Positions 26,984 through 38,461 are shown, counted from the first letter of the stretch. The stretch: 64,000 nt of DNA from Roseateles sp. SL47 (GCF_026625885.1 NZ_CP113068.1:558001-622000); one strand, 5' to 3'. Numbers and translations: made by a program. The notes: a model not told the origin generated them from the letters alone.

Positions 26984-27523
26984 TCAGTTCTTGAACGGGA
27001 ACTTGAACGCAGCCAGCAGAGCCTTGGCTTCGTCGTCCGTCTTGGCGGTCGTCGTGATGCTGATGTTCAGACCACGCAGAGCATCCACCTTGTCGTATTC
27101 GATTTCGGGGAAGATGATCTGTTCTTTGACGCCGATGTTGTAGTTGCCACGGCCATCGAACGAGCGACCGGAGATACCACGGAAGTCGCGAACGCGCGGC
27201 AGAGCCACGGTCACGAAACGGTCCAGGAATTCGTACATCTGGGCACCACGCAGGGTGACCATGCAGCCGATGGGCACGCCGTCACGGATCTTGAAGCCAG
27301 CGATGGCCTTCTTCGACTTGGTGACCACGGGCTTCTGTCCGGCGATCTTGGTCAGGTCGCCAACGGCGTGATCCATGACCTTCTTGTCGGCAACAGCCTC
27401 GCTCACGCCCATGTTCAGGGTGATCTTGGTGATGCGCGGCACTTCCATCACGGACTTGTACCCGAACTTCTCGGTCAGGCTGGGCACGACCTTTTCGCGA
27501 TAAAACGCTTGCAAACGAGCCAT
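26984..27523 (-). CDS. rplE: Ribosomal protein L5
   Basis: L5 binds 5S rRNA and forms part of the central protuberance, contacting P-site tRNA. The 179-residue product begins [20 protein letters not shown] and ends [11 protein letters not shown], as in E. coli (179). The frame is open upstream inside rplX, but the ATG at 27523 is the homologous start. Confidence 0.97.
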   Translation of the reverse strand: MARLQAFYREKVVPSLTEKFGYKSVMEVPRITKITLNMGVSEAVADKKVMDHAVGDLTKIAGQKPVVTKSKKAIAGFKIRDGVPIGCMVTLRGAQMYEFLDRFVTVALPRVRDFRGISGRSFDGRGNYNIGVKEQIIFPEIEYDKVDALRGLNISITTTAKTDDEAKALLAAFKFPFKN

Positions 27524-27533
27524 GTCTAACCTC

Positions 27534-27851
27534 TTAAGCCTTGATCTCTTCGCCGGTCGACTTGAACACGCGCACCCGCTTGCCATCGGCGCCGAGCTTG
27601 ATGCCCACGCGATCGGCCTTGCCGGCTGCGGCGTTGAAGATCGCCACGTTGGATTGGTGGATGGGCATGGCCTTGTCGACGATGCCACCAGTCGTGCCCT
27701 TCAGGGGGTTGGGCTTGACATGCTTCTTGACGATGTTGATGCCGTCGACCACCACGTGGTCGGCATCGACGCGCAGCGTCACGGTGCCGCGCTTACCCTT
27801 GTCGCGGCCGGTCAGAACGATGACCTCGTCGCCTTTGCGGATCTTGTTCAT
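27534..27851 (-). CDS. rplX: Ribosomal protein L24
   Basis: L24 is an assembly initiator of the 50S subunit. The 105-residue product has the KOW motif near the start ([19 protein letters not shown]). I start at ATG 27851 (MNKIRKGD) with AAGG eight bases upstream, rather than at the TTG two codons earlier. Confidence 0.96.
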   Translation of the reverse strand: MNKIRKGDEVIVLTGRDKGKRGTVTLRVDADHVVVDGINIVKKHVKPNPLKGTTGGIVDKAMPIHQSNVAIFNAAAGKADRVGIKLGADGKRVRVFKSTGEEIKA

Positions 27852-27877
27852 TGGCAATACCTTTGTCTGTGCGAGGC

Positions 27878-28246
27878 TTAGAGCACCTCAGGCGCCAGCG
27901 ACACGATCTTCATGAAACGCTCGGTACGCAGTTCACGCGTGACCGGGCCGAAGATACGGGTGCCGATGGGCTCCAGCTTGGCGTTCAGCAGCACGGCGGC
28001 ATTGCCGTCGAACTTGACCAGGGAGCCGTCTTGACGGCGCACGCCCTTGGCCGTGCGAACCACCACCGCGTTATAGACCTCGCCCTTTTTGACGCGGCCG
28101 CGCGGAGCAGCTTCCTTGATGCTGACCTTGATGATGTCGCCAATATGGGCATAACGGCGCTTGGAACCACCCAGCACCTTGATGCACATGACGGACTTGG
28201 CGCCAGTGTTGTCCGCGACGTCGAGTCGCGATTGCATTTGGATCAT
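27878..28246 (-). CDS. rplN: Ribosomal protein L14 (first gene of the spc operon)
   Basis: L14 lies at the subunit interface and binds ribosome silencing factor. The 122-residue product begins [17 protein letters not shown] and ends [11 protein letters not shown]. Unlike in most bacteria it does not directly follow rpsQ: a peroxiredoxin gene, a terminator and a promoter lie between. An upstream in-frame extension to 28327 is outside the conserved protein. Confidence 0.97.
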   Translation of the reverse strand: MIQMQSRLDVADNTGAKSVMCIKVLGGSKRRYAHIGDIIKVSIKEAAPRGRVKKGEVYNAVVVRTAKGVRRQDGSLVKFDGNAAVLLNAKLEPIGTRIFGPVTRELRTERFMKIVSLAPEVL

Positions 28247-28551
28247 GTCTGTCCCCAACTTTTCCCGTTCAGGCAACTGCGACCATCGCAGCCATCCAGA
28301 GCGGTCAGTCTTGGGCCCGTAAGCCATTCACCTGTCGCTTGATGCCGCGACCCGCGCCTGGCCTGCTTGGGCAAGAAACCGAGAACCGAAGTAAATGCCG
28401 CATTCACCAGTGTTGGAGGAGCCCCAAGACGGGACCCTGACTGACAAATGCCGCACTGTGGATTGACCTCATCCGCTTGTACGGTTAACCAGCCCGGTTC
28501 GGCCAGCGCCCCTGCACCCACAAATGAAATCGCACTTCGGCGAAGCAGCGG
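28247..28551 (-). other. Leader region of the spc operon
   Basis: If the promoter at 28552-28581 is correct, rplN has a 5' untranslated region of about 300 nt here. I see no convincing ORF in it on either strand. No obvious copy of the S8 target was recognised. The length suggests post-transcriptional control, but that is inference. Confidence 0.4.
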
Positions 28552-28581
28552 ATTATGCCTGGGGCATTCTCCGCCTGTCAA
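28552..28581 (-). promoter_or_regulatory. Sigma-70 promoter of the spc operon (rplN)
   Basis: On the minus strand TTGACA (28576-28581) and CATAAT (28552-28557) are 18 bp apart; the -35 box is a perfect consensus. A GC-rich discriminator follows the -10 box (CCGCTGC), common at stringently controlled ribosomal promoters. It lies between the peroxiredoxin stop and rplN. Confidence 0.75.
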
Positions 28582-28698
28582 CCAAGGGCTTCGCACCGAT
28601 CTCGGTGCGCACCCCGGGCTGTTGGATGGATCGTGAATTACTGCAGCGAATGAACGCTGCAAGAGCTCTCACGACCCGGATGGGCACCAGGGCAACAA

Positions 28699-29208
28699 TT
28701 ACAGCGCCTTGGCCTGCGCCAACAGCGTGGCCGCATCACTCACTTCGAACTTGCCCGGCGCCTCGATGTTCAAGGTCTTCACCACGCCGTCCTTGACCAG
28801 CATGGAGTAGCGCTGCGAACGCAGGCCCATGCCGCGCGCGGCCAGGTCCAGCGTCAGCCCGGTGGCCTGGGTAAAGGTGGCACTGCCATCGGCCATCATG
28901 CGAACCTTGCCCGCAGTCTTCTGGTCACGGCCCCAGGCGCCCATGACAAAGGCGTCGTTGACCGACACGCACCAGATCTCATCCACGCCGGCAGCCTTGA
29001 AATCGCCCGCCGCAGCGACGTAACCCGGCACATGCTGCGCCGAGCATGTCGGGGTGAAGGCGCCCGGCAGGGCGAAGATGGCAATGGTCTTGCCGGAGCT
29101 CAGCTTCTGGATATCGAAGCTGTTGGGACCCAGGGAGCAGCCCTCGCCCTCGACTTCGATGAATTCCTGCAGGCTGCCTGCGGGCAGATGGTCGCCAACT
29201 TTCAACAT
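28699..29208 (-). CDS. Peroxiredoxin (Prx5-like, AhpC/TSA superfamily)
   Basis: The 169-residue cytoplasmic enzyme reduces hydroperoxides with thiols. The active-site motif is PGAFTPTCS with the peroxidatic cysteine at about residue 55; the N-terminal VGDHLPAGSLQEF and FVMGAWGRDQ are typical of the Prx5 group. Another cysteine (IWCVSVND) corresponds to a position seen in family members. AAGGAG lies six bases before the ATG. The gene occupies the junction between the S10 and spc ribosomal genes on the same strand, bounded upstream by a terminator and downstream by a promoter, so it appears to be its own transcription unit. Confidence 0.92.
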   Translation of the reverse strand: MLKVGDHLPAGSLQEFIEVEGEGCSLGPNSFDIQKLSSGKTIAIFALPGAFTPTCSAQHVPGYVAAAGDFKAAGVDEIWCVSVNDAFVMGAWGRDQKTAGKVRMMADGSATFTQATGLTLDLAARGMGLRSQRYSMLVKDGVVKTLNIEAPGKFEVSDAATLLAQAKAL

Positions 29209-29276
29209 GGTTCTCTCCTTGATGGATGCCCGCGCATCATGCCCGCCCTGGAAAGAACGGGCCGGATCGGGGCCAT

Positions 29277-29318
29277 AAAAGAAAAAGGCCGGGATACCGC
29301 TTGCACGGTATTCCAGCC
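29277..29318 (-). terminator. Rho-independent terminator after rpsQ (end of the S10 operon)
   Basis: On the minus strand a long stem (GGC-x-GGAATACCG with CGGTATCCC-x-GCC, loop TGCAAG) is followed by TTTTTCTTTT. Stem coordinates are 29287-29318 and the T-run 29277-29286. It begins about 64 bp after the rpsQ stop and precedes the peroxiredoxin gene. Confidence 0.88.
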
Positions 29319-29381
29319 TCTTGGCTCATCAGGGCAGCACCGCCACACCCCAACGATTCACGGCCTTGACGGCAGCAAAGA

Positions 29382-29651
29382 TTAGACCAGCTGAGCCTTT
29401 TGGACCAGGCGGGTCACCACCCAGCTCTTGGTCTTGGACAGCGGACGACCTTCGGCGATCTCGACCACGTCACCCATCTTGTACTCGCCATTTTCGTCAT
29501 GGGCGTGGTACTTGCGGGAACGGGCCACGATCTTGCCGTACAGCTCGTGCTTGGCACGACGCTCCACCAGCACGGTCACGGTCTTGGCGCGCTTGTCGCT
29601 GACAACGCGACCGACCAGGGTGCGAGTGTTCTTTTCTTGAGCTTGCGTCAT
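29382..29651 (-). CDS. rpsQ: Ribosomal protein S17
   Basis: S17 is an OB-fold primary 16S rRNA-binding protein. The 89-residue product has [22 protein letters not shown] and [18 protein letters not shown]. Its ATG overlaps the rpmC stop by four bases. It is the last gene of this S10 group; a terminator follows. Confidence 0.97.
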   Translation of the reverse strand: MTQAQEKNTRTLVGRVVSDKRAKTVTVLVERRAKHELYGKIVARSRKYHAHDENGEYKMGDVVEIAEGRPLSKTKSWVVTRLVQKAQLV

Positions 29652-29845
29652 TTCGCGGCTCCCTTCTTCTCGGCCAGGATGGTCTTGGCGCGGGCGATGT
29701 CACGACGCGTCTTGCCCAGCACCGTGGTGTCGGACAGTTGTTGCGTCGCCTTTTGCATGCGCAGACCGAAGTGAGCCTTCAGCAGATCGGTGACTTCCTT
29801 TTCCAGGGCAGCCACGTCCTTGGCGCGCAGTTCAGATGCTTTCAT
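29648..29845 (-). CDS. rpmC: Ribosomal protein L29
   Basis: L29 lies at the peptide tunnel exit near the trigger factor and SRP docking site. The 65-residue product begins [17 protein letters not shown] and contains [11 protein letters not shown]. The start at 29845 is preferred to an ATG four codons upstream by family comparison. Confidence 0.96.
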   Translation of the reverse strand: MKASELRAKDVAALEKEVTDLLKAHFGLRMQKATQQLSDTTVLGKTRRDIARAKTILAEKKGAAK

Positions 29846-29857
29846 GGTGTTCTCCAA

Positions 29858-30274
29858 TCAGGCGCCGAGCTGGCGGGTCACGAAGGTGCAACGCAGCGGC
29901 AGCTTTGCAGAGGCCAGCGTGAATGCTTCGCGAGCCAGAGCTTCAGGCACGCCGTTGATCTCGTAGAGCACCTTGCCGGGCTGGATTTCAGCCACGTAGT
30001 ACTCCGGGTTGCCCTTACCGTTACCCATACGGACTTCGGCGGGCTTCTGCGAGATCGGCTTGTCCGGGAAGATGCGGATAAAGATGCGGCCACCGCGCTT
30101 GATGTGGCGCGAGATGGCACGACGAGCCGCTTCAATCTGGCGAGCCGTGATGCGACCGCGTTCGGTCGCCTTCAGGCCGAAGTCGCCAAAAGCAACGGTT
30201 GCGCCGCGGGTCGCCACGCCAGTGTTACGACCCTTTTGCTCCTTGCGGTATTTGCGACGAGCAGGTTGCAGCAT
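29858..30274 (-). CDS. rplP: Ribosomal protein L16
   Basis: L16 helps position A-site tRNA. The 138-residue product begins [17 protein letters not shown] and contains [15 protein letters not shown] and [10 protein letters not shown], where E. coli L16 carries the YcfD-hydroxylated arginine nearby. It lies two bp after rpsC. Confidence 0.97.
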   Translation of the reverse strand: MLQPARRKYRKEQKGRNTGVATRGATVAFGDFGLKATERGRITARQIEAARRAISRHIKRGGRIFIRIFPDKPISQKPAEVRMGNGKGNPEYYVAEIQPGKVLYEINGVPEALAREAFTLASAKLPLRCTFVTRQLGA

Positions 30275-30276
30275 GT

Positions 30277-31092
30277 TTATTCTCCTTTGGCCTCACCAGC
30301 GGCGGGCTTGCGCACCACACGCTTGGCTGCCGGCTTGGCATCGCCACCTTCGGCGGGCTTGTCGCCACGGCCACGGCCACCCGGGGCACCCGGACGAGCG
30401 TTGCGACGCGGACGACGGTCGTCTTCAGCACCAGCGGGGGTGTTGATCACGGGGGCCTCGCCATTGGCCAGGCGGTCACCGCGGTACACCCACACCTTCA
30501 CGCCGATGACGCCGTAGGTGGTCTTGGCTTCGGAGAAGCCGTAGTCGATGTCTGCCTTCAGGGTGTGCAGAGGCACACGGCCTTCACGGTACCACTCGGT
30601 ACGAGCGATTTCGATACCGTTCAGACGGCCGGCGGACATGATCTTGATGCCCTGGGCGCCCAGACGCATCGCGTTCTGCATCGCACGCTTCATGGCGCGA
30701 CGGAACATGATGCGCTTTTCGAGCTGCTGGGTGATCGAGTCGGCGATCAGCTGAGCATCGATTTCAGGCTTGCGCACTTCTTCGATGTTCACAGCGACGG
30801 GCACGCCCAGACGCTTGGTCAGCTCGGCCTTCAGGTTCTCGATGTCCTCGCCCTTCTTGCCGATCACCACGCCCGGACGTGCCGAGTAGATGGTGATGCG
30901 AGCGTTCTTGGCCGGACGCTCGATCAGGATGCGCGAAACGGCGGCGTTCTTCAGCTTGGCCTTCAGGAACTCGCGCACTTGCAGATCTTCAGCCAGCATG
31001 CTGGCGAAGTTCTGGTTGTTCGCGTACCAGCGCGACGCCCAGTTACGGGTGACGGGCAGGCGGAAGCCAGTCGGATGAATTTTCTGTCCCAT
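30277..31092 (-). CDS. rpsC: Ribosomal protein S3 with extended basic C-terminus
   Basis: S3 forms the mRNA entry site with S4 and S5. The 271-residue product has the KH domain ([18 protein letters not shown]) and the C-terminal domain to about residue 212; residues 213-271 are an Arg/Gly/Ala/Lys-rich tail ([20 protein letters not shown] region) that makes it about 38 residues longer than E. coli S3 (233). Such tails occur in related betaproteobacteria. Confidence 0.96.
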   Translation of the reverse strand: MGQKIHPTGFRLPVTRNWASRWYANNQNFASMLAEDLQVREFLKAKLKNAAVSRILIERPAKNARITIYSARPGVVIGKKGEDIENLKAELTKRLGVPVAVNIEEVRKPEIDAQLIADSITQQLEKRIMFRRAMKRAMQNAMRLGAQGIKIMSAGRLNGIEIARTEWYREGRVPLHTLKADIDYGFSEAKTTYGVIGVKVWVYRGDRLANGEAPVINTPAGAEDDRRPRRNARPGAPGGRGRGDKPAEGGDAKPAAKRVVRKPAAGEAKGE

Positions 31093-31107
31093 AGTCTTCC
31101 TTCAGGC

Positions 31108-31437
31108 TCAGTTGCCGACGGTCACGTAGATGTGGCAGGTCGGCTTGCTGATGCGGTTGCCGCGGCCCTTGGCGCGAGCCGAGAAGCGCTTCAGCGTAGT
31201 GCCCTGTTCCACATAGATCGAAGTGACCTTCAGCTCGTCAATGTCGGCACCGTCGTTGTGCTCGGCATTGGCGATCGCCGATTCCAGCGCCTTCTTGATG
31301 ATCAGAGCGGCCTTCTTCTGGGTGAATTCCAGGATGTTCAGCGCTTGATCCACCTTCTTGCCGCGGATCAGGTCCGCCGCCAGGCGGCCCTTATCAAACG
31401 ACAGGCGGACGCCACGAACGATTGCTTTGGTTTCCAT
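31108..31437 (-). CDS. rplV: Ribosomal protein L22
   Basis: L22 lines the exit tunnel; its loop is a site of macrolide-resistance changes. The 109-residue product begins [19 protein letters not shown] and has [20 protein letters not shown] use the ATG at 31437 because AAGG is nine bases upstream; an ATG three codons earlier touches that AAGG directly. Confidence 0.96.
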   Translation of the reverse strand: METKAIVRGVRLSFDKGRLAADLIRGKKVDQALNILEFTQKKAALIIKKALESAIANAEHNDGADIDELKVTSIYVEQGTTLKRFSARAKGRGNRISKPTCHIYVTVGN

Positions 31438-31448
31438 CGTCGCCATCC

Positions 31449-31727
31449 TTACTTCTTCCCGGCCTTCTTGTCGGCCGGGTGGCCCTTGAAGGTGCGGGTC
31501 AGTGCGAATTCACCCAGCTTGTGACCGACCATCTGGTCCGACACATAGACGGGGACGTGCTGCTTGCCGTTGTGCACGGCGATCGTCAGACCGATGAACT
31601 CGGGCAGGATCGTCGAGCGGCGCGACCAGGTCTTGATGGGCTTCTTGTCCTTGATGGCAACAGCCTTGTCGACCTTGGCCATCAAGTGATGGTCCACGAA
31701 GGGACCCTTTTTGAGGGAACGAGCCAT
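31449..31727 (-). CDS. rpsS: Ribosomal protein S19
   Basis: S19 is a 30S head protein that pairs with S13. The 92-residue product, the E. coli length, begins [19 protein letters not shown] and has [22 protein letters not shown]. It lies 13 bp after rplB. Confidence 0.97.
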   Translation of the reverse strand: MARSLKKGPFVDHHLMAKVDKAVAIKDKKPIKTWSRRSTILPEFIGLTIAVHNGKQHVPVYVSDQMVGHKLGEFALTRTFKGHPADKKAGKK

Positions 31728-31740
31728 GGTGGTCTACCCC

Positions 31741-32565
31741 TTACTTCTTGCGACGCGAGACGATGAAAGTCTGCGTGCGCTTGTTGTTACGAGTGCGGTA
31801 GCCCTTCGTCAGGGTGTTCCACGGCGACACAGGCGCCTGGCCTTCACCCGTACGACCCTCACCACCACCGTGCGGGTGGTCAACCGGGTTCATGGCGGTA
31901 CCACGCACGGTCGGGCGGATACCCTTCCAGCGGATGGCGCCGGCCTTGCCGTACTGACGCAGGCTGTGCTCTTCGTTGCTCACTTCACCGATGGTGGCGC
32001 GGCAGTCGATGTGAACACGGCGGACTTCACCGGAACGCAGGCGGATCTGGGCATAAGCACCGTCACGCGCCATCAGCACCACGGAGGCACCGGCGGAGCG
32101 AGCGATCTGAGCACCCTTGCCCGGCAGCATTTCCACGCAGTGGATCGTCGAACCCACGGGGATGTTGCGGATGGGCAGCGTGTTGCCAACCTTGATCGGG
32201 GCTTCAGCGCCGCTCAGGATGGACGTGCCGACTTCCAGGTTGCGCGGGGCGATGATGTAGCGACGTTCGCCGTCGGCATAGCACACCAGAGCGATGTGAG
32301 CCGTACGGTTGGGGTCGTACTCGATACGCTCGACCTTGGCCGGGATGCCGTCCTTGTTGCGACGGAAGTCCACCACACGGTAGTGGTGCTTGTGACCACC
32401 GCCCTTGTGGCGCATCGTGATGTGACCGTTGTTGTTACGGCCAGAGTTCTGCTTCTGGGGCTCGAGCAGCGATGCTTCGGGAGCGCCCTTGTGCAGGTGC
32501 TTGTGCACCACCTTCACCACGCCACGACGGCCAGGCGAAGTCGGCTTGACTTTAACGACGGCCAT
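31741..32565 (-). CDS. rplB: Ribosomal protein L2
   Basis: L2 is required for subunit association and supports the peptidyl transferase centre. The 274-residue product contains [19 protein letters not shown] and [19 protein letters not shown], where the conserved histidine near the active centre lies. Its start overlaps the rplW stop by one base. Confidence 0.97.
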   Translation of the reverse strand: MAVVKVKPTSPGRRGVVKVVHKHLHKGAPEASLLEPQKQNSGRNNNGHITMRHKGGGHKHHYRVVDFRRNKDGIPAKVERIEYDPNRTAHIALVCYADGERRYIIAPRNLEVGTSILSGAEAPIKVGNTLPIRNIPVGSTIHCVEMLPGKGAQIARSAGASVVLMARDGAYAQIRLRSGEVRRVHIDCRATIGEVSNEEHSLRQYGKAGAIRWKGIRPTVRGTAMNPVDHPHGGGEGRTGEGQAPVSPWNTLTKGYRTRNNKRTQTFIVSRRKK

Positions 32566-32879
32566 TACGCAGCCTCCCCGGAGAAGTTGAGCTCTTGGCC
32601 CGCCTTCAGCGACACATACGCCTTCTTGACGTGGTCGCGACGACCCAGACGGCCACCAAAGCGCTTGGTCTTGCCCTTCTGGTTCACGACGTTCACGGCT
32701 TCGACTTCGACCTTGAACATCAGTTCAACAGCAGCCTTGATTTCAGGCTTGGTCGCGTCGCGCAGGACCTTGAACAGGACTTGGTTGTGCTTTTCGCCGG
32801 CAGCCGTGGCCTTTTCGGACACGATCGGGGCCAGCAGCACCTTGGCCAGACGGCCTTCAGCAAACTTGGGCGCGCTCAT
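32565..32879 (-). CDS. rplW: Ribosomal protein L23
   Basis: L23 is the docking site for trigger factor and SRP at the tunnel exit. The 104-residue product has [22 protein letters not shown] and [22 protein letters not shown]. Its ATG overlaps the rplD stop by four bases. Confidence 0.97.
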   Translation of the reverse strand: MSAPKFAEGRLAKVLLAPIVSEKATAAGEKHNQVLFKVLRDATKPEIKAAVELMFKVEVEAVNVVNQKGKTKRFGGRLGRRDHVKKAYVSLKAGQELNFSGEAA

Positions 32880-33496
32880 GCCAGCATCTCCTTCAGTTGC
32901 TCGATCGCAGCCTTGGTCACCAGCACCTTCTTGTAGAAGACCAGCGACAGGGGATCGACATAGCGCGGCTCCACCACCAGCACGTTGGCCAGGTTGCGCG
33001 AGGCCAGCAGCAGGTTGTCGTCCACGGAGTCGGAGATCACCATGACGTGATCCAGACCCATGCCCTTAAGCTTGGCAGCCAGCAGCTTGGTCTTGGGGGC
33101 GTCGATCGAGATCGAATCCACCACGGCCAGGCGGCCTTCGCGAGCCAGCTGCGACAGGATGGCGGCCATACCGGCGCGGTACATCTTCTTGTTCAGCTTG
33201 TGCGAGAAGTTCTCGTCAGGCTTGTTCGGGAAGATGCGACCGCCCCCACGCCACAGCGGCGAGGAGGTCATACCAGCACGGGCGTTACCAGTACCCTTCT
33301 GACGGAACGGCTTCTTCGTCGAGTGACGAACTTCAGCACGGGTCAGTTGAGCGCGGGTGCCTTGGCGGGCATTGGCTTGATAGGCGACGACGACCTGGTG
33401 CACCAGGGCTTCGTTGTAATCGCGTGCGAACAGGGTGTCCGGAGCATCCACTTTGGAAGTGGCCTGGCCCTGCTCATTCAGGAGCTCGAGCTGCAT
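32876..33496 (-). CDS. rplD: Ribosomal protein L4
   Basis: L4 reaches into the exit tunnel and, in E. coli, regulates the S10 operon by binding its leader mRNA. The 206-residue product has [20 protein letters not shown] and KGTGNARAG around the tunnel loop. Its start overlaps the rplC stop by one base. A leader suited to such control here would be the one before rplC. Confidence 0.97.
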   Translation of the reverse strand: MQLELLNEQGQATSKVDAPDTLFARDYNEALVHQVVVAYQANARQGTRAQLTRAEVRHSTKKPFRQKGTGNARAGMTSSPLWRGGGRIFPNKPDENFSHKLNKKMYRAGMAAILSQLAREGRLAVVDSISIDAPKTKLLAAKLKGMGLDHVMVISDSVDDNLLLASRNLANVLVVEPRYVDPLSLVFYKKVLVTKAAIEQLKEMLA

Positions 33497-34167
33497 CAGT
33501 TAGCTCCTTTCTTGACCTTGACCTTGACGGCGGGACGGATCACAACGAATCCTTCCTTCGCGCCAGGAACGGCACCGCGCACGAACACCAGCTGGCGCGC
33601 TTCGTCGATACGGACCACGTCCAGGTTCTGGACGGTCACGGTGACGTCGCCGAGGTGGCCGGACATCTTCTTGCCGGGGAACACACGGCCCGGATCCTGG
33701 GCCATCGAGATCGAGCCGGGCACATTGTGCGAGCGGCTGTTACCGTGCGAGGCACGTTGCGATCCGAAGTTGTGACGCTTGATGGTGCCCGTGAAGCCCT
33801 TACCGATCGACGTGCCTTGCACGTCCACCTTCTGGCCTTCAGCGAACAGGGTCACCGGAACAGTGCCGCCAGCCTTGTATTCGGCGGCGATGTCCGCGGC
33901 AACGCGGAATTCCTTCAGGATTTCGCCAGCTTCGACGCCAGCCTTGGCGAGGTGACCCGCTTCAGGCTTGGTGACGCGGGACGCCTTGCGAGCGCCGTAG
34001 GTCACTTGGATGGCGCTGTAGCCGTCGATTTCTTCGGTCTTGACCTGGGTCACGCGGTTGTTGGACACGTCCAGCACGGTCACGGGGACGGTATCACCGT
34101 CGACCGTGTACACACGCATCATGCCCACCTTGCGGCCCAGCAATCCGAGACGATTGCTAAGACTCAT
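33496..34167 (-). CDS. rplC: Ribosomal protein L3
   Basis: L3 is an assembly initiator whose loop approaches the peptidyl transferase centre. The 223-residue product begins [20 protein letters not shown] and has [26 protein letters not shown] central loop with the conserved glutamine methylated in E. coli. It is the first gene after the terminator that ends the rpsJ transcript, with its own promoter. Confidence 0.97.
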   Translation of the reverse strand: MSLSNRLGLLGRKVGMMRVYTVDGDTVPVTVLDVSNNRVTQVKTEEIDGYSAIQVTYGARKASRVTKPEAGHLAKAGVEAGEILKEFRVAADIAAEYKAGGTVPVTLFAEGQKVDVQGTSIGKGFTGTIKRHNFGSQRASHGNSRSHNVPGSISMAQDPGRVFPGKKMSGHLGDVTVTVQNLDVVRIDEARQLVFVRGAVPGAKEGFVVIRPAVKVKVKKGAN

Positions 34168-34356
34168 GGTTTTCTCCTGACCTCCAACACCACGACGGAG
34201 ACACCGCCGACTGCGCCGGAAATCATTTCACGCACCCCGACATCGGTTGGCCGGGGCTGACAAGCATCGCTCGCAAGCGGTGACCTGGGTAAAGGCCATG
34301 GACGCTGCTCTTGAATCGATGCGACGACACCGCACAAGAAAACCTTGTGCGGAAAA
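34168..34356 (-). other. Leader of the rplC (S10-type) operon
   Basis: About 190 nt separate the predicted transcription start from rplC. Near the 5' end a perfect 9-bp stem (CCGCACAAG, 34330-34338, with CTTGTGCGG, 34344-34352) follows the start site by only a few bases. The length resembles the 172-nt L4-responsive S10 leader of E. coli, which there precedes rpsJ. A regulatory role is inference. Confidence 0.45.
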
Positions 34357-34363
34357 GCTGGCG

Positions 34364-34393
34364 AGTATAGCGCCCGATGCGCCATTGCTGCAA
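34364..34393 (-). promoter_or_regulatory. Sigma-70 promoter of the rplC operon
   Basis: On the minus strand TTGCAG (34388-34393) and TATACT (34364-34369) are 18 bp apart, followed by a GC-rich discriminator (CGCCAGC). It lies directly after the rpsJ terminator. Confidence 0.7.
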
Positions 34394-34430
34394 GTTGCAG
34401 CAGTGGGCTTACCGCACGTTCGATCAACAA

Positions 34431-34465
34431 AAAAACAGCAAAAAAAGCGACCCGAAGGTCGCTTT
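34431..34465 (-). terminator. Rho-independent terminator after rpsJ
   Basis: AAAGCGACC (34444-34452) and GGTCGCTTT (34457-34465) form a 9-bp stem with a 4-base loop. On the minus strand the stem runs into TTTTTTT and a second T-run. It lies 38 bp after the rpsJ stop and separates rpsJ from rplC. Confidence 0.9.
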
Positions 34466-34503
34466 GAGTGGCACGGAAGGACAAGCCCTCCGCCGCCTCC
34501 GCA

Positions 34504-34818
34504 TCACTGCAGCTTGATTTCGACGTCCACGCCGGCCGGCAGGTCCAGCTTCATCAGCGCGTCAACCGTCTTGTCGGTCGGGTCGATGATGTCCATCAGA
34601 CGCTGGTGGGTACGGATCTCAAACTGGTCGCGCGAGGTCTTGTTGACGTGCGGCGAACGCAGGATGTCGAAGCGCTCCTTGCGGGTCGGCAGCGGCACGG
34701 GGCCGCGCACGATGGCGCCGGTACGCTTGGCGGTATCCACAATCTCCAGGGCCGACTGGTCAATCAGCTTGTAGTCGAAGGCCTTGAGGCGGATACGGAT
34801 CTTTTGCTTGGTAGACAT
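34504..34818 (-). CDS. rpsJ: Ribosomal protein S10 / NusE
   Basis: S10 is a 30S head protein and, as NusE, joins NusB in antitermination. The 104-residue product begins [21 protein letters not shown] and has [19 protein letters not shown]. It is at the end of the rpsL-rpsG-fusA-tuf1 group, 108 bp after tuf1, and is followed by a terminator, so it is transcribed apart from rplC and the other S10 genes. Confidence 0.97.
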   Translation of the reverse strand: MSTKQKIRIRLKAFDYKLIDQSALEIVDTAKRTGAIVRGPVPLPTRKERFDILRSPHVNKTSRDQFEIRTHQRLMDIIDPTDKTVDALMKLDLPAGVDVEIKLQ

Positions 34819-34879
34819 GACTATTCCTTCAAAGAGCGACGCAAAGCCCTGTCGGGCGATGCGGGAGAGCTGTTGTCAA

Positions 34880-34911
34880 CATCGGCCGGCCGATGGATCG
34901 ACCGGCCGATG
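34880..34911 (-). other. Perfect 10-bp inverted repeat between tuf1 and rpsJ
   Basis: CATCGGCCGG (34880-34889) pairs with CCGGCCGATG (34902-34911) around 12 bases, starting 15 bp after the tuf1 stop. No T-tract follows. It probably stabilises or processes the tuf1 transcript and could reduce readthrough into rpsJ. Confidence 0.5.
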
Positions 34912-34926
34912 CCGCCAGCAAAAGAT

Positions 34927-36117
<1,191 letters not shown>

Positions 36118-36285
36118 TTCAATTCTCCAAAAAGAGCATCAATCCAGTCTATTGGTTTAGCGTTTCCGTTGGAGTCAAAACCCCTGGCGGCTGGCAACCC
36201 GGCAACCCCAACGAAGACGATTCTGAAAAACGAAGATCCCCACACCCAGCGCGGCCGTCAGGCCCGCGCCCCTCCAGCGGTGCCG

Positions 36286-36344
36286 GTGGACTGGCTCTGC
36301 CAGTCCACTCGGCTCGCCCCCTGATGGGGGCCGCCGTCAGGCGG
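36286..36344 (-). other. Cluster of three hairpins between fusA and tuf1
   Basis: Three adjacent stems occupy this gap just after the fusA stop: a perfect 10-bp stem (GTGGACTGGC with GCCAGTCCAC, 36286-36308), CCCCC/GGGGG (36317-36330) and CCGCC/GGCGG (36331-36344). None has a T-run. The cluster resembles REP/BIME-type intergenic elements that protect upstream mRNA and lower downstream expression. Confidence 0.5.
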
Positions 36345-36358
36345 TAGGGAGAGAGAGC

Positions 36359-38461
36359 TTACTTCGCCCGTGCGGTGATGATGGCGTCCGCCACATTCTT
36401 CGGAGCTTCAGCGTAGTGCTTGAACTCCATCGTGTATGTAGCACGACCTTGCGTTGCGGAACGCAGCGAGGTCGAGTAGCCGAACATTTCCGACAGCGGC
36501 ACTTCGGCCTTGATGACCTTGCCACCACCGACCATGTCGTCCATGCCTTGCACCATGCCGCGACGCGAGGACAGATCGCCCATCACGGTACCAGCATAGT
36601 CTTCCGGCGTTTCCACTTCCACGGCCATCATCGGCTCGAGGATCACGGGGCTGGCGCGGCGGCAGGCTTCCTTGAAGCCCATCGAAGCGGCCATCTTGAA
36701 CGCGTTTTCGTTCGAGTCCACATCGTGGTACGAACCGAAGGTCAGCGTGACCTTCACGTCCACAACGGGGTAGCCCGCCAACACGCCGTTCGGCAGGGTG
36801 TCGATCACGCCCTTTTCCACCGCCGGGATGTACTCGCGAGGCACCACACCGCCCTTGACGGCGTCCACGAACTCGAAGCCCTTGCCGGCTTCTTGCGGTT
36901 CGACCGTCAGCACCACGTGACCGTACTGGCCCTTACCACCGGACTGGCGAACGAACTTGCCTTCGACGTCCTGGACAGCCTTGCGAATGGTTTCGCGGTA
37001 GGCCACCTGCGGCTTGCCGACGTTGGCTTCAACGCTGAACTCGCGCTTCATGCGGTCCACGATGATTTCCAGGTGCAGCTCGCCCATGCCGGAAATGATG
37101 GTCTGGCCGGATTCTTCGTCGGTCCGCACGCGGAACGACGGATCTTCTGCAGCCAGACGACCCAGGGCCAGACCCATCTTTTCCTGGTCAGCCTTGGTCT
37201 TGGGTTCCACGGCCTGCGAAATCACAGGCTCAGGGAAGACCATCTTTTCCAGGGTGATGACGGCTTCCGGATCGCACAGCGTCTCACCGGTGGTCACTTC
37301 CTTCAGGCCCACGCAAGCAGCGATGTCGCCCGCCAGAATTTCCTTGATTTCTTCACGCTGGTTGGCGTGCATCTGCAGGATCCGGCCGATACGTTCCTTC
37401 TTGCCCTTGATCGGGTTGTAGACGGTCGAGCCGGATTGCAGCACGCCCGAATACACGCGAACGAAGGTCAGCTGGCCGACGAACGGGTCGGTCATCAGCT
37501 TGAAAGCCAGAGCGGCGAACTTTTCGCTGTCGTCAGCCTTGCGGGTGACTTCCTTGTCGTCTTCGTCCGTGCCGGACACCGGGGGAATGTCCACCGGGGA
37601 AGGCAGGAAGTCGATGACGGCGTCCAGCATGCGCTGCACGCCCTTGTTCTTGAAGGCGGTGCCGCACAGCATCGGCTGGATCTCGGTGGCGATCGTGCGG
37701 GTACGCAGCGCCAGCTTGATTTCAGCTTCGGTCAGTTCGCCCGACTCCAGGTACTTGTTCATCAGATCTTCGCTGGCTTCAGCAGCCGCTTCGATCATCT
37801 TTTCGCGCCATTCGTTCGCGGTCGCCACGAGGTCGGCCGGGATGTCCTGGTACTCGAACTTCATGCCCTGGGAGGCTTCGTCCCAAATGATGGCCTTCAT
37901 CTTGAGCAGGTCCACCACGCCGGTGAAGTTTTCTTCGGCGCCGATGGGGATCACGATGGGCACAGGGTTGGCCTTCAGGCGGGTCTTCATCTGGTCAACG
38001 ACCTTGAAGAAGTTCGCGCCGGTACGGTCCATCTTGTTGACGAACGCGAGGCGGGGCACCTTGTACTTATTGGCCTGGCGCCAGACGGTTTCCGACTGGG
38101 GCTGCACGCCACCCACGGCGCAGTACACCATGCAGGCGCCGTCCAGGACGCGCATGGAACGCTCCACCTCGATGGTGAAGTCCACGTGCCCGGGGGTGTC
38201 GATGATGTTGAAACGATGCTCGGGGTAGGACATGTCCATGCCCTTCCAGAAGCAGGTCGTCGCGGCCGACGTGATCGTGATGCCGCGCTCTTGCTCCTGT
38301 TCCATCCAGTCCATCGTGGCGGCGCCGTCGTGCACCTCACCGATCTTGTGGTTCACACCGGTGTAGAACAGGATACGTTCGGTCGTCGTGGTCTTGCCGG
38401 CATCGATGTGCGCGGAAATACCGATGTTGCGGTAGCGCTCGATGGGGGTCTTGCGGGACAT
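36359..38461 (-). CDS. fusA: Elongation factor G
   Basis: EF-G is the GTPase that drives translocation. The 700-residue product has the G1 motif [35 protein letters not shown] and [10 protein letters not shown], then domains II-V; E. coli EF-G has 704. It lies 69 bp after rpsG. Nothing in the usual fusidic-acid region looks altered, although I could not align it formally. Confidence 0.98.
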   Translation of the reverse strand: MSRKTPIERYRNIGISAHIDAGKTTTTERILFYTGVNHKIGEVHDGAATMDWMEQEQERGITITSAATTCFWKGMDMSYPEHRFNIIDTPGHVDFTIEVERSMRVLDGACMVYCAVGGVQPQSETVWRQANKYKVPRLAFVNKMDRTGANFFKVVDQMKTRLKANPVPIVIPIGAEENFTGVVDLLKMKAIIWDEASQGMKFEYQDIPADLVATANEWREKMIEAAAEASEDLMNKYLESGELTEAEIKLALRTRTIATEIQPMLCGTAFKNKGVQRMLDAVIDFLPSPVDIPPVSGTDEDDKEVTRKADDSEKFAALAFKLMTDPFVGQLTFVRVYSGVLQSGSTVYNPIKGKKERIGRILQMHANQREEIKEILAGDIAACVGLKEVTTGETLCDPEAVITLEKMVFPEPVISQAVEPKTKADQEKMGLALGRLAAEDPSFRVRTDEESGQTIISGMGELHLEIIVDRMKREFSVEANVGKPQVAYRETIRKAVQDVEGKFVRQSGGKGQYGHVVLTVEPQEAGKGFEFVDAVKGGVVPREYIPAVEKGVIDTLPNGVLAGYPVVDVKVTLTFGSYHDVDSNENAFKMAASMGFKEACRRASPVILEPMMAVEVETPEDYAGTVMGDLSSRRGMVQGMDDMVGGGKVIKAEVPLSEMFGYSTSLRSATQGRATYTMEFKHYAEAPKNVADAIITARAK

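Noticed and set aside
28243..28662. Short open frames in the spc leader region
   Set aside because: They overlap the predicted promoter and have non-protein-like composition.
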